From the NCBI GenBank assembly GCA_014238325.1, contig JABABH010000231.1, positions 1 to 48,123 on the forward strand: 48,123 nucleotides of DNA. The letters are read 5' to 3'. Shown in pieces: positions 35,906-44,141 of the stretch. Origin of the DNA: Coxiellaceae bacterium (lineage in GTDB: Bacteria; Pseudomonadota; Gammaproteobacteria; Coxiellales; Coxiellaceae). The notes below the pieces were generated by a model that did not search any database, was not told where the DNA came from, and saw nothing but the letters and a program-made list of their open reading frames with translations. The translations under genes were made by a program, and so were the position numbers. The stretch's first letter is position 1; each line of letters starts with the position of its first letter.

Positions 35906-37192
35906 TTGAGGGCCGTGAAGTACGCACACAACTTGAACAAATCATTAACTTCCTCTGGCACAGCTGCAACGATACCAAACCACCCTAAGAGATATAGCCC
36001 GTACCCAAGCAAAGAAACTTTGTTACAGCACAAAAACAACGTTACCTCTTACCCATCACCTCCTGATCAGAAAAACGACATCATCGCAGCTATGAGACAA
36101 AGCGAATTAAACCATAGAAACCATCTACTTTTTTTGTCTGGTTCGTACAGCTTGCCAGCTCATTGTTCTACAAATAACCTAGGCCACCCCTCCTATCAAA
36201 GGCTACTAAGCCCTCTATACCCCATGAATCCTTCACACCACGTAGTCCTCCGCCCAAACCATCCATTACCTGCTCACCATCAAAAACAAGCGCCCTATAT
36301 TTATAGGCCGATCCAATCCTCCCGCTCTTCATATAACGCAACTACCCCCCCCTACACAACGAGCGCCACTATTAATAATAGAGATATCAATTCGCTATAT
36401 ATTAAAAATATGACTGCGATATTGGCCTCTTTCTTTCGGGTATCACCCCCTGTTCTTCCAAATGAAAGAAAGAAAATAAAAAATTTTTTCTTCGTTACGG
36501 AAAAGCAATTCAATGGCGTGGAAAAAACACCCTACCAGCATATTCTCGATGCAGGATTGAGCAATAAAAACATCTTGGACCTTTTTGGTTTTGCCAACTA
36601 TCAAATCCAAAATTTTTATATATTCAAACGAAAAGTAAATTCTTTTATGGATCATTTTATAGCGAGCACTCCCTCTACTCGCTCAACCTATGATTTCGCA
36701 AAACAAGTGCTGGAGGACTTCCCTTTTGATGGAGAGCAATCGACCCAATTAATTATAGATGCCATAACCCTACCAACAAGAAGATTTTTTGTGAAAAACA
36801 CGATCCTGGTATTTAATTTTTTTTCTCATCTACATAAACACCCGGAAGCCCGAAAAGAACTGAAGATAGGTCACTATACTTCCCTAAAGCGGCCTAACCC
36901 AGAGCCCCCCTCCACCCAATCATCGCAGGATACGGAAGCACCTTATAGGGCTTATCAACCTCCAGCAAAGTATATTATCTCAAAAAAAACTTGCCCTGAT
37001 CCATGTCCTGGTGTATCTTCTTCCTCCGAGAGTTTTAATCAGAGAGAGCAAAGCTTAGACGACATAGCCTTCCTCCGTTCCTCCTCTAGCAATACTCATT
37101 TCTTTCACGGAGCTAGTGACCAGCATCAAGATAATACGAATTCAGACGTCATTCCATACAAATCGGTACCGATATGGCGCCCATATTTATGA
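35906..37192 (+). CDS. Unknown effector-like protein with FFF/NG/YxH domain (gene A)
   Basis: About 428 aa of unknown function. Residues 1-180 are rich in Pro, Ser, Tyr and His and look disordered. Residues 181-320 form a domain shared with the next two genes: IKNFFFVTEKQFNG, PYQHILDAGLSNKNILDLFGF, FKRKVNSFMDHFI and a later ITLPTRRFFVKNTILVFNFF. The C-terminal ~100 residues are low-complexity again and end VPIWRPYL. The start is unclear: in-frame TTG 35906, or GTG 35915 with GGAG upstream; a stop precedes both. No signal peptide or membrane helix is seen. Together with its setting in a probable intracellular bacterium this suggests a secreted (for example type IV) effector, which is inference only. 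Confidence 0.65.
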   Translation: MRAVKYAHNLNKSLTSSGTAATIPNHPKRYSPYPSKETLLQHKNNVTSYPSPPDQKNDIIAAMRQSELNHRNHLLFLSGSYSLPAHCSTNNLGHPSYQRLLSPLYPMNPSHHVVLRPNHPLPAHHQKQAPYIYRPIQSSRSSYNATTPPYTTSATINNRDINSLYIKNMTAILASFFRVSPPVLPNERKKIKNFFFVTEKQFNGVEKTPYQHILDAGLSNKNILDLFGFANYQIQNFYIFKRKVNSFMDHFIASTPSTRSTYDFAKQVLEDFPFDGEQSTQLIIDAITLPTRRFFVKNTILVFNFFSHLHKHPEARKELKIGHYTSLKRPNPEPPSTQSSQDTEAPYRAYQPPAKYIISKKTCPDPCPGVSSSSESFNQREQSLDDIAFLRSSSSNTHFFHGASDQHQDNTNSDVIPYKSVPIWRPYL

Positions 37193-37234
37193 GCTCTTCT
37201 ACTACTTATATACAAATCGAGCACGCTATAAATT

Positions 37235-38065
37235 ATGATATCAGCCTTATCACCTCAAAAACTAACATTGGCACTTTCTGAAAGGAAACACGCAACGGAT
37301 AGGGTGTTAAATGCGTTTACTAAGTCACGCCAAGAAGCTATCCAAGATTTTTTCTTTTGGGAACGTGTACACTTTAACGGTTCCGACAGACCTCGTTATG
37401 ATCATATCCAAAAGGCCGGATTTGCCTATAAATCTATCTTAAAAATATTTGGTCTTTCTCAAAGATTAAGAAGAAAAGATTGTATTTTCATGTATCGGGT
37501 TAAAATTTTTCTGGAAGGAGCTATTGAAAAAACTATCCCTGGGGCTCATGGCAACCCTTATAAATTCTCCATCTGTGAGCTACTCAAAGAACACCTATCG
37601 ATCGATCAAATTACCGTTATTTTTGAAAAATCAGCCGATCTTCTGAGAACGCTGCGTGTATTACGTGTTTTTTTTACAAACCACGCTAATACACCACAAG
37701 AAGCTGGGCAACTCCTTCAATCTCTGCCGTCTCTAAATTATTCCTCTCATTTTTATATAGACGAATTCATTCAGCAGATACAAGCTATTAGCCTGAACGA
37801 TCCTCTCTATGACAACAAAAATCTGCCCCACTTCTCGCAACAAAACTGTCTTTTCGCTTCTCCTCCGATCACGATTAACGGTGGTATTCCAATCCCACCC
37901 CCTCCGATCCCTATTAACCATATTATTCCGGTCCAGCCCCTCCCAACTATAGCTATCTATATCATCATTTCAGCTTCATCTAATAAACTGCAAGCACTTC
38001 CTTTACCTATACATCCTTCTGCTGATCAATATCAGATCAGCTACACTAACTTATATCCGTCTTAG
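37235..38065 (+). CDS. Unknown effector-like protein with FFF/NG/YxH domain (gene B)
   Basis: 276 aa of unknown function. Residues 28-165 hold the shared domain: IQDFFFWERVHFNG, RYDHIQKAGFAYKSILKIFGL, FMYRVKIFLEGAI, then LRTLRVLRVFFTNH. After residue 200 the chain turns proline-rich (IPIPPPPIPINHIIPVQP), encoded by a short imperfect duplication of CCTCCGATC...ATTAAC. It is in the same frame as gene A, separated by the TGA of A and one further TAA, and has no clear ribosome-binding site. It is the shortest and most domain-like member of the trio. The end reads NLYPS and lacks the WxPY ending of A and C. Confidence 0.65.
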   Translation: MISALSPQKLTLALSERKHATDRVLNAFTKSRQEAIQDFFFWERVHFNGSDRPRYDHIQKAGFAYKSILKIFGLSQRLRRKDCIFMYRVKIFLEGAIEKTIPGAHGNPYKFSICELLKEHLSIDQITVIFEKSADLLRTLRVLRVFFTNHANTPQEAGQLLQSLPSLNYSSHFYIDEFIQQIQAISLNDPLYDNKNLPHFSQQNCLFASPPITINGGIPIPPPPIPINHIIPVQPLPTIAIYIIISASSNKLQALPLPIHPSADQYQISYTNLYPS

Positions 38066-38190
38066 AACATACTACAAAATGAAGACCTTACAATATGCTG
38101 TATTCTTTTATACGTGATCAAAATTAAACCTTTGTGGTAGAATACCAAATCACAAAATATTAATATTATAGTCTTGGGACCTTAACAATT

Positions 38191-40074
38191 ATGAGACATG
38201 CATCAGAAGACTCTCATCCAACATCAGCAGCACCCTGTATGAATTCAGTATCAGAAAGATGCTCGAGCCTATTGGAAATAGAGAGACAAATAGAAACTTA
38301 CTTTCGTTCTAAATATCGGAAAAAAATATACGACTTTTTATGTACAGAGCGCGTAGGCTTGAAGGACTGCTTCAAGACCCGTGTCGATCATATTCAAGCA
38401 ACAAATAATAATTTGCCTTTTCTCGATGTATTTTTTAAATTCTGCTACTGTGTTACCCAGTACGAGGATTTAAGATGTAACAGAGATCAAGCAGGTAGAG
38501 ATCTCATATTATTTATAAACAAGAACATAGCTGATACTCATCGAGAAACAACGTCGACACATCTATATCTACAAACAACAGAAGGCTCAACGAGCAGCAT
38601 TAAATCGCCTGAAATACTTTCAAACATAAGCGTTCTGAATGAAAAAGCAGAATACGATCTCTCAAGAGAAAGGCACTTAATGGAATATATCGCTAATACT
38701 TTAATTCACTCAAACCACAGTACATCATGTGCTCCTATTCTCACACTCTCTCATGCTGTAAAGATCATGGCAAATGAACCTCCCGGACCGTATGTAAGAC
38801 TTCTAGATTTTCTTCAAAAAGGGAGAATCATCCCAAGCACATTTTTCATCGAATGCCTAACAGACGCAATGAAACTCTACAAAAAGGCCCAGCTGTATAT
38901 CTCGCGTACCAACAAAGAGCTCCAGGAGTATATCGGGCATCGCAACAAAAAGATCCAGGAGTATATCGGCAACTCATACGACCCTTCCCCTCACACGCAA
39001 CATGCGCTACTGCTACCTCTGGCACCTACTAATTACCCTCATAACAGCCTCTATCCATATAATAATATGCCCTCTTCCTCGCAGAACGCTTTGAGGCGTC
39101 ACGATCTAAAAAATTGCTACCTATTAGAGCCTCCATTGAATGTTCAAAATGCCATAATAAATTTCTTCCTTCCGCCACACCAAAGCAGCATACGAGATTA
39201 TTTCTTTGAAATAGAGATAGAACTAAATGGGGTCAAGCAAACTCGTTATAATCATCTTCTCACATTAGGATTTACAATGGCGCACGATATCCAAATGTTC
39301 TGTCAGGTGGACAACATCAAATCTGAGACGCGTCATGTGAGCCCAAGGGTTTTTAAAGAGAAAGTAAACACGCACTTTAACAAATTTATAAGACAAGATA
39401 TCCATCATGAATCAGCATTTAAACTATTTCAACAAAAGCTATACGACAGCAATATCAATAACAAGCAAGCAATCAATATGATCGTAAAGGCTCTTTCTAC
39501 CTGGAAAAATTTTTGTGAAGGAGTCAATATAGTAAATAATTTTTTTACTATAGACGTGAATCAACACCCGGGAGATAAGCAAACAATTCAAACATTGCTA
39601 CCCGATACCTTTATTGATAACCCTAACCACATGATTTATGAACTAAAGTGTGCCCTCAGCAAATATAAGGCCGCCTGCCAGCATACAGCAGCAGCACCAA
39701 GCTTAGCTCTAAATCCATCACCCCCAGGATCCAGAAAACGCAAAAACATCCCTGCTCCCGATGTCACACTTCCTGCCATCCATGCTCAGCAACAGATGAA
39801 ACCCCTTACTGTGCTCAACCCTAACCCGTATATGCCGCCCCTGCTACCTGTTAATTACCCTCATAGCCTCTATCCATATAATAATATGTCCTCTTCCTCG
39901 CAAAGACCTTATTCGCATCCTACCTTATTCACTAACCACCAGCCTCAGACCTCTCTCCCAGCAGCTATGCTTTTTCCAGCATCCAGTGCTGACAGCACCA
40001 ACTATCACCCAAACCAGACGAGCCCACCTGCTCTTGCACCTAAAAAGGAACTATGGAAGCCTTATGAGATGTGA
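38191..40074 (+). CDS. Unknown effector-like protein with two FFF/NG/YxH domains (gene C)
   Basis: 627 aa of unknown function. A degenerate first domain is near residues 35-115 (KKIYDFLCTERVGL, TRVDHIQ) and a clear second one spans about 316-470 (IRDYFFEIEIELNG, RYNHLLTLGF, FKEKVNTHFNKFI, then FCEGVNIVNNFF). Between them is a short duplicated element (LQEYIGHRNK / IQEYIGNSYD). A tyrosine/proline-rich linker LYPYNNMPSSSQ recurs near the C-terminus as LYPYNNMSSSSQ. The protein ends KELWKPYEM, echoing the end of gene A. The 125-base gap before it is enough for its own promoter. It looks like the product of domain and linker duplication within this locus. Confidence 0.68.
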   Translation: MRHASEDSHPTSAAPCMNSVSERCSSLLEIERQIETYFRSKYRKKIYDFLCTERVGLKDCFKTRVDHIQATNNNLPFLDVFFKFCYCVTQYEDLRCNRDQAGRDLILFINKNIADTHRETTSTHLYLQTTEGSTSSIKSPEILSNISVLNEKAEYDLSRERHLMEYIANTLIHSNHSTSCAPILTLSHAVKIMANEPPGPYVRLLDFLQKGRIIPSTFFIECLTDAMKLYKKAQLYISRTNKELQEYIGHRNKKIQEYIGNSYDPSPHTQHALLLPLAPTNYPHNSLYPYNNMPSSSQNALRRHDLKNCYLLEPPLNVQNAIINFFLPPHQSSIRDYFFEIEIELNGVKQTRYNHLLTLGFTMAHDIQMFCQVDNIKSETRHVSPRVFKEKVNTHFNKFIRQDIHHESAFKLFQQKLYDSNINNKQAINMIVKALSTWKNFCEGVNIVNNFFTIDVNQHPGDKQTIQTLLPDTFIDNPNHMIYELKCALSKYKAACQHTAAAPSLALNPSPPGSRKRKNIPAPDVTLPAIHAQQQMKPLTVLNPNPYMPPLLPVNYPHSLYPYNNMSSSSQRPYSHPTLFTNHQPQTSLPAAMLFPASSADSTNYHPNQTSPPALAPKKELWKPYEM

Positions 40075-40192
40075 CTAGATTTTTACATGGGCGGAAAGCT
40101 TAGCTAGCATTTAATTTTAACGAATCAAAGATGCAACGCTGCCTCATGCAACATTTTAGCCGCACGCAACCATTCACTATCGCATCCAAAGG

Positions 40193-40356
40193 TACACCCA
40201 TTCCACTGACAAGATGCGAAGCATGCACTTGAAGGGGATGGGGGACAATCGCGGTTGCCCCCTTAAGTGGCTGAGCTAACATGGACTGGTCGCCATCCAA
40301 ACAAACCTATACCGCTCACAGTCGCCCGCTTCGCATCTTCAGTCGCGAGCGGTATA
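40193..40356 (-). repeat. Hairpin-rich intergenic repeat, copy 2 (- orientation, partial and diverged)
   Basis: Reading the minus strand this aligns with copy 1: GCGAGCGGTAT at its right end, then a CTTCGCATCTTC-type segment, CCTTAAG and AAGATGCGAAGCATGCACTTGAAG near its left end. It is more diverged and about 25 bases shorter than the others. It lies in the 386-base gene-free stretch between gene C (ends 40074) and the SIS gene (starts 40461). I see no gene in the rest of that stretch. Confidence 0.8.
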
Positions 40357-40460
40357 GCAGAGCTCGGCATGACTAATAAGTCGGCTGCACCATAGACTTG
40401 ACAGCTATACTGCGAGTATTCTTAACTCATATCAATTTATATCACGGATGGTGCTTACCG

Positions 40461-41045
40461 ATGAATCATGTACAGAATTTTTTTGATCAAGCGAAATCTA
40501 TTATTAATCAAATTAATTACGAAAAAATTGAATCTATGGCTCATCAGCTACAGGCATTGCGTATACGAGCAGGACGATTATTTATTTTAGGGGTGGGAGG
40601 AAGCGCTGCCAATGCGAGCCATGCGGTTAATGATTTTCGAAAATTATGTAATATTGAGACGTATGCTCCCACCGATAATATTTCGGAGTTAACCGCCCGA
40701 GCCAATGATGAGGGATGGGAGACCGTATTTGTTAATTGGTTAAAAACAAGCCATCTCTCTAAAAATGATACTATTTTAGTCCTATCTGTCGGTGGTGGAA
40801 ATCAAGAGAAAAATGTCAGTACCAACCTCGTTCATGCCCTGAATTTTGCTCAGGAGCAGCAGGCCGACATCTGCGGCATTGTCAGTCGGGATGGTGGTCA
40901 TACGGCGCGTGTCGGCAAGCATGTGCTTATTATTCCAACTATCGATGACCGATATATAACCCCCCATGCAGAATCCTTTCAAGCCATGATTTGGCATTGC
41001 TTGGTATCACATCCCTGTTTACAACTCAACGCTACTAAATGGTGA
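40461..41045 (+). CDS. SIS-domain sugar-phosphate isomerase (GmhA-like)
   Basis: The protein has about 194 aa from ATG 40461 (MNHVQNFFDQAK), the usual length of GmhA. A longer frame from TTG 40398 is less likely; its first six bases are TTGACA, which could instead be a promoter -35 element. Motifs are GVGGSAANASHAVNDF in the phosphate site and a C-terminal HAESFQAMIWHCLV that places Glu and His as in phosphoheptose isomerases. GmhA converts sedoheptulose 7-phosphate to D-glycero-D-manno-heptose 7-phosphate. That step links the transketolase/transaldolase genes to the kinase/nucleotidyltransferase at 31121. The gene lies between two repeat copies, away from the operon. Confidence 0.82.
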   Translation: MNHVQNFFDQAKSIINQINYEKIESMAHQLQALRIRAGRLFILGVGGSAANASHAVNDFRKLCNIETYAPTDNISELTARANDEGWETVFVNWLKTSHLSKNDTILVLSVGGGNQEKNVSTNLVHALNFAQEQQADICGIVSRDGGHTARVGKHVLIIPTIDDRYITPHAESFQAMIWHCLVSHPCLQLNATKW

Positions 41046-41049
41046 TGAA

Positions 41050-41237
41050 TATACCGCTCGCGAATGAAGATGTGAAGTGGGCTACTGCGAGCGGTATACC
41101 TTGGTTTTGATGGCTGGCGAAAAATAAATGTTCGCTCAGCCACTTAAGGGGAAAACCGCGATTTTCCCCTTAAGAATCCCCATCTTGATGAGTCACTTCA
41201 AGGGCATGCTTCGCATCTTGTTAGTGGAATGGGTATA
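41050..41237 (+). repeat. Hairpin-rich intergenic repeat, copy 3 (+ orientation)
   Basis: The copy has a complete first stem ATACCGCTCGC/GCGAGCGGTAT (41051-41061 with 41087-41097). A strong middle hairpin CTTAAGGGGAAAA/TTTTCCCCTTAAG (41143-41155 with 41162-41174) follows, then a 3' part matching the others. It begins five bases after the SIS stop and runs up to the gyrB stop, so it fills the gap between two converging genes and may end both transcripts. Confidence 0.9.
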
Positions 41238-43661
41238 TTATATATCAAGATTCTCAACCGAGAGTGCATTTTTCTCAATAAATTCACGCCTAGGTTCTAC
41301 TTGATCTCCCATTAATGTGGTAAACATTTCATCTGCTCTCGGCACATCTTCAATTTTCACATGCAATAATCGGCGCTTTTGAGGGTCCATAGTTGTTTCT
41401 CGCAATTGATCCGGGTTCATTTCTCCCAATCCTTTGTAGCGCTGAATATTGACCCCTCGTTTTGCTTCTTGCATCAGCCACTCCAGGGCTTCACCAAAAT
41501 GATGAATTGACAATCGCTTGTCTGAACGTTCCACATAAGCTCCCGGCTGAATGACACCGGAAAGTTTTTGGTATAAAGTGATAATTTGTTTATAATCGGC
41601 GCTTGCAAAAAAACTTTGATTGAAATAATAAGTATTTTCAACACCATATTTTAAGACATGCACTACGGGTAAAAAAATCTGATGCTCTTCATCATGATGC
41701 ATCTCAACGCGATATCGTATATCTAATTGAGATGACTGTTTTTGAAGATGCTCTATTAAGCAGTCTACCCACACTTTAACCTTCTCTCTTTGACTGAGTT
41801 CTTCAGTCAGTAGTGGAGGTAAATATTGCAATTCTCGGACAATATCCATCAAATATCGACGGCCCAAGCGCGCCAACGATCGCATGGTCAAGCGAAATTG
41901 ATCCGTTAAATCGGCAAGCTGCCCTTCACTCATCGGCGGTGATGTCTCCGAGGGGTATAATCGCGCCCCTTCCAATGCCCAGGCTAATAAAAGTGCCTCT
42001 AAAGCAGGATCATCTTTTACATATTGCTCCCGTTTATGTTTTTTGAGTTTATAGAGTGGCGGCTGTGCAATATAAATATGGCCTCGTTCAATTAATTCTG
42101 GCATTTGTCGATAGAAAAAAGTAAGCAATAGGGTACGAATATGAGCACCGTCTACATCCGCATCAGTCATAATAATAATACGATGATAGCGCAGTTTATC
42201 AGGATCATAATCTTGTCCAACGCCACACCCTAAAACCATAATCAAGGTGCCAATCTCCTCTGAAGTTAGCATCTTAGAAAAGGCGACCTTTTCGATATTG
42301 AGAATCTTTCCCTTCAAAGCTAAAATGGCTTGAGACAAGCTATCTCTCGCTGAGGCTGCAGAGCCTGCTGCTGACTGACCTTCTAATAAAAAAATTTCAC
42401 GTTTTTCAGGAATTTTACCTCGACAATCCTTGAACTTCCCTATCAGGGAGCTATTGATTTCAGGAGCATTTGATCGCCGGTTAATCTCACGTGCTTTTTG
42501 AGCTGCTTCACGTACATTCGCCGCTTTGAGTATTTTTTCCGTAATCGAACGCGCTTCTTTAGGGTTTTCTAAAAGATACTCGTTAAATTTTTCAATCACA
42601 GAAGACTCAACGACAGGCCTCACTTCAGAAGAAACCAATTTATCTTTGGTTTGTGACGAGAATTTGGGGTCAGCAAGCTTAATCGAAAGCACAGCGGTAA
42701 GGCCTTCTCGACAATCTTCTCCTGTGATGGCAAGTTTATCTTTTTTCAAAAGATTCAATTCGTGCATATACTGATGGATGATACGAGTCAACCCAGAGCG
42801 AAAGCCCGACAAATGCGTGCCTCCATCACGTTGAGGAATATTATTCGTAAAACAACAAATGTTTTCTTGAAAACCACCATTCCATTGGATTGCTAATTCA
42901 ATCGTAATATTATTCTTCGAAACTTGAAAATAAAAAATTTTAGTGTTGACGAGTAACTGATGGTTTTTATTTAAGTACTCAACAAAGGCTTGGACACCAC
43001 CTTGATATTCAAAAAAATCGTGCTGCCCCGATCGTTCGTCCCTCAGTTCAATACGCGCACCTGCATTTAAAAAAGAGAGTTCTCGTAATCGTTTTTCCAA
43101 AATACCATAACTGAGTTCAGATTCTCCAAAGACTTTAGGACAGGGTTTAAATCGAATTTCTGTACCGGTACTATCAGCGCTCCCAATGACAGTTAAAGGC
43201 GCCTGAGGCACCCCCATTTTATAAGTCTGACGGTACAGCTGACCATCCTTTTGAATGGTCACTACTAATTCTTCAGACAACGCATTGACAACCGAGACAC
43301 CTACGCCATGCAAGCCGCCCGAGATTTGATAAGCATCTTGATCAAATTTTCCACCAGCATGCAACACCGTCATGATCACTTCTACAGCAGATCGACCCTC
43401 TTCAGGATGAATATCGATAGGAATGCCCCGACCATCATCACGCACCGTAACAGCACCATCAGCATGCATGGTCACCCAAATATGAGTAGCAAATCCAGCC
43501 AGTACCTCATCGATAGAGTTATCAACGACCTCAAATACCATATGATGCAAACCCGATCCATCACTGGTATCCCCAATATACATACCCGGGCGCTTTCGTA
43601 CTGGATCTAATCCCTTCAGAATTTGAATCGAAGAAGAATCATACAGATTTCCTTCACTCAT
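41238..43661 (-). CDS. gyrB: DNA gyrase subunit B
   Basis: This 807-aa ATPase subunit of DNA gyrase introduces negative supercoils together with GyrA. The GHKL ATPase motifs are present (EVVDNSIDEVLAGF, DDGRGIPIDIHPEEG, GGLHGVGVSVVNALS), as are the TOPRIM EGQSAAGSA and DADVDGAHIRTLLLTFF, the extended gamma-proteobacterial insert and the C-terminal RYKGLGEMNPDQL. AGGAG lies seven bases before the ATG. The gene commonly follows recF on the same strand; here it is about 38 kb away and reversed, flanked by inverted copies of the repeat (copies 3 and 4). Confidence 0.97.
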   Translation of the reverse strand: MSEGNLYDSSSIQILKGLDPVRKRPGMYIGDTSDGSGLHHMVFEVVDNSIDEVLAGFATHIWVTMHADGAVTVRDDGRGIPIDIHPEEGRSAVEVIMTVLHAGGKFDQDAYQISGGLHGVGVSVVNALSEELVVTIQKDGQLYRQTYKMGVPQAPLTVIGSADSTGTEIRFKPCPKVFGESELSYGILEKRLRELSFLNAGARIELRDERSGQHDFFEYQGGVQAFVEYLNKNHQLLVNTKIFYFQVSKNNITIELAIQWNGGFQENICCFTNNIPQRDGGTHLSGFRSGLTRIIHQYMHELNLLKKDKLAITGEDCREGLTAVLSIKLADPKFSSQTKDKLVSSEVRPVVESSVIEKFNEYLLENPKEARSITEKILKAANVREAAQKAREINRRSNAPEINSSLIGKFKDCRGKIPEKREIFLLEGQSAAGSAASARDSLSQAILALKGKILNIEKVAFSKMLTSEEIGTLIMVLGCGVGQDYDPDKLRYHRIIIMTDADVDGAHIRTLLLTFFYRQMPELIERGHIYIAQPPLYKLKKHKREQYVKDDPALEALLLAWALEGARLYPSETSPPMSEGQLADLTDQFRLTMRSLARLGRRYLMDIVRELQYLPPLLTEELSQREKVKVWVDCLIEHLQKQSSQLDIRYRVEMHHDEEHQIFLPVVHVLKYGVENTYYFNQSFFASADYKQIITLYQKLSGVIQPGAYVERSDKRLSIHHFGEALEWLMQEAKRGVNIQRYKGLGEMNPDQLRETTMDPQKRRLLHVKIEDVPRADEMFTTLMGDQVEPRREFIEKNALSVENLDI

Positions 43662-43895
43662 AAAGATACTCCTATAATCAGCTATTGCATTTTAGCTGAC
43701 TGATTAAAAATCGAAAAAATGGGCGATCACATAAGCGAGTTCACTTATCATGATATCTCCGGCCATCAGCAGGATAGGTGTTTGAGGCACGCTTTCACAT
43801 GTCTGCCAATAAGCACTTATTTAATTATGTAAAACTTTCGAGTCACTTAGCTTCATTGCCCATACCACTATGTCAACAGTCCCGTAAAAAATGAG

Positions 43896-44084
43896 ATATA
43901 CCCATGCCACTTCAAGATGCGCAGCATGCACTTGAAGTGACTCATCGCGATGGGGATGCTTAAGGGGAAAACCGCGATTTTTCTTTGAAGTGGCTGAGCG
44001 AACATTTATTTTTCGCCAGCCATCAAAACAAAGGTATACCGCTCGCCATCACCCACTTCGCATCTTCAGTCGCGAGCGGTATAT
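43896..44084 (-). repeat. Hairpin-rich intergenic repeat, copy 4 (- orientation)
   Basis: On the minus strand this ~189-bp copy matches copies 1 and 3 over the whole length, including GCGAGCGGTAT at its right end, TGGCTGGCGAAAAATAAATG in the middle, and TCGCGGTTTTCCCCTTAAGC and CACTTCAAG toward the left end. It lies in the 480-base region between the gyrB start (43661) and the glyQ start (44142). The 230 bases between gyrB and this copy probably hold the gyrB promoter, but I cannot point to a convincing one. Confidence 0.9.
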
Positions 44085-44141
44085 CATACCACAGATTACA
44101 AATGACTGGTTTTTTATCGCATTATATGATAATAATTTTCC

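Noticed and set aside
40100..40300. A 66-codon minus-strand frame after gene C
   Set aside because: It is largely repeat copy 2 and has no recognisable protein features.
40398..40460. N-terminal extension of the SIS protein from TTG 40398
   Set aside because: The extension has no similarity to GmhA-type N-termini, and starting at ATG 40461 gives the normal length.
35620..44084. The four repeats as a CRISPR array or insertion sequence
   Set aside because: They are far apart, lie in both orientations, carry no uniform spacers and encode no transposase.
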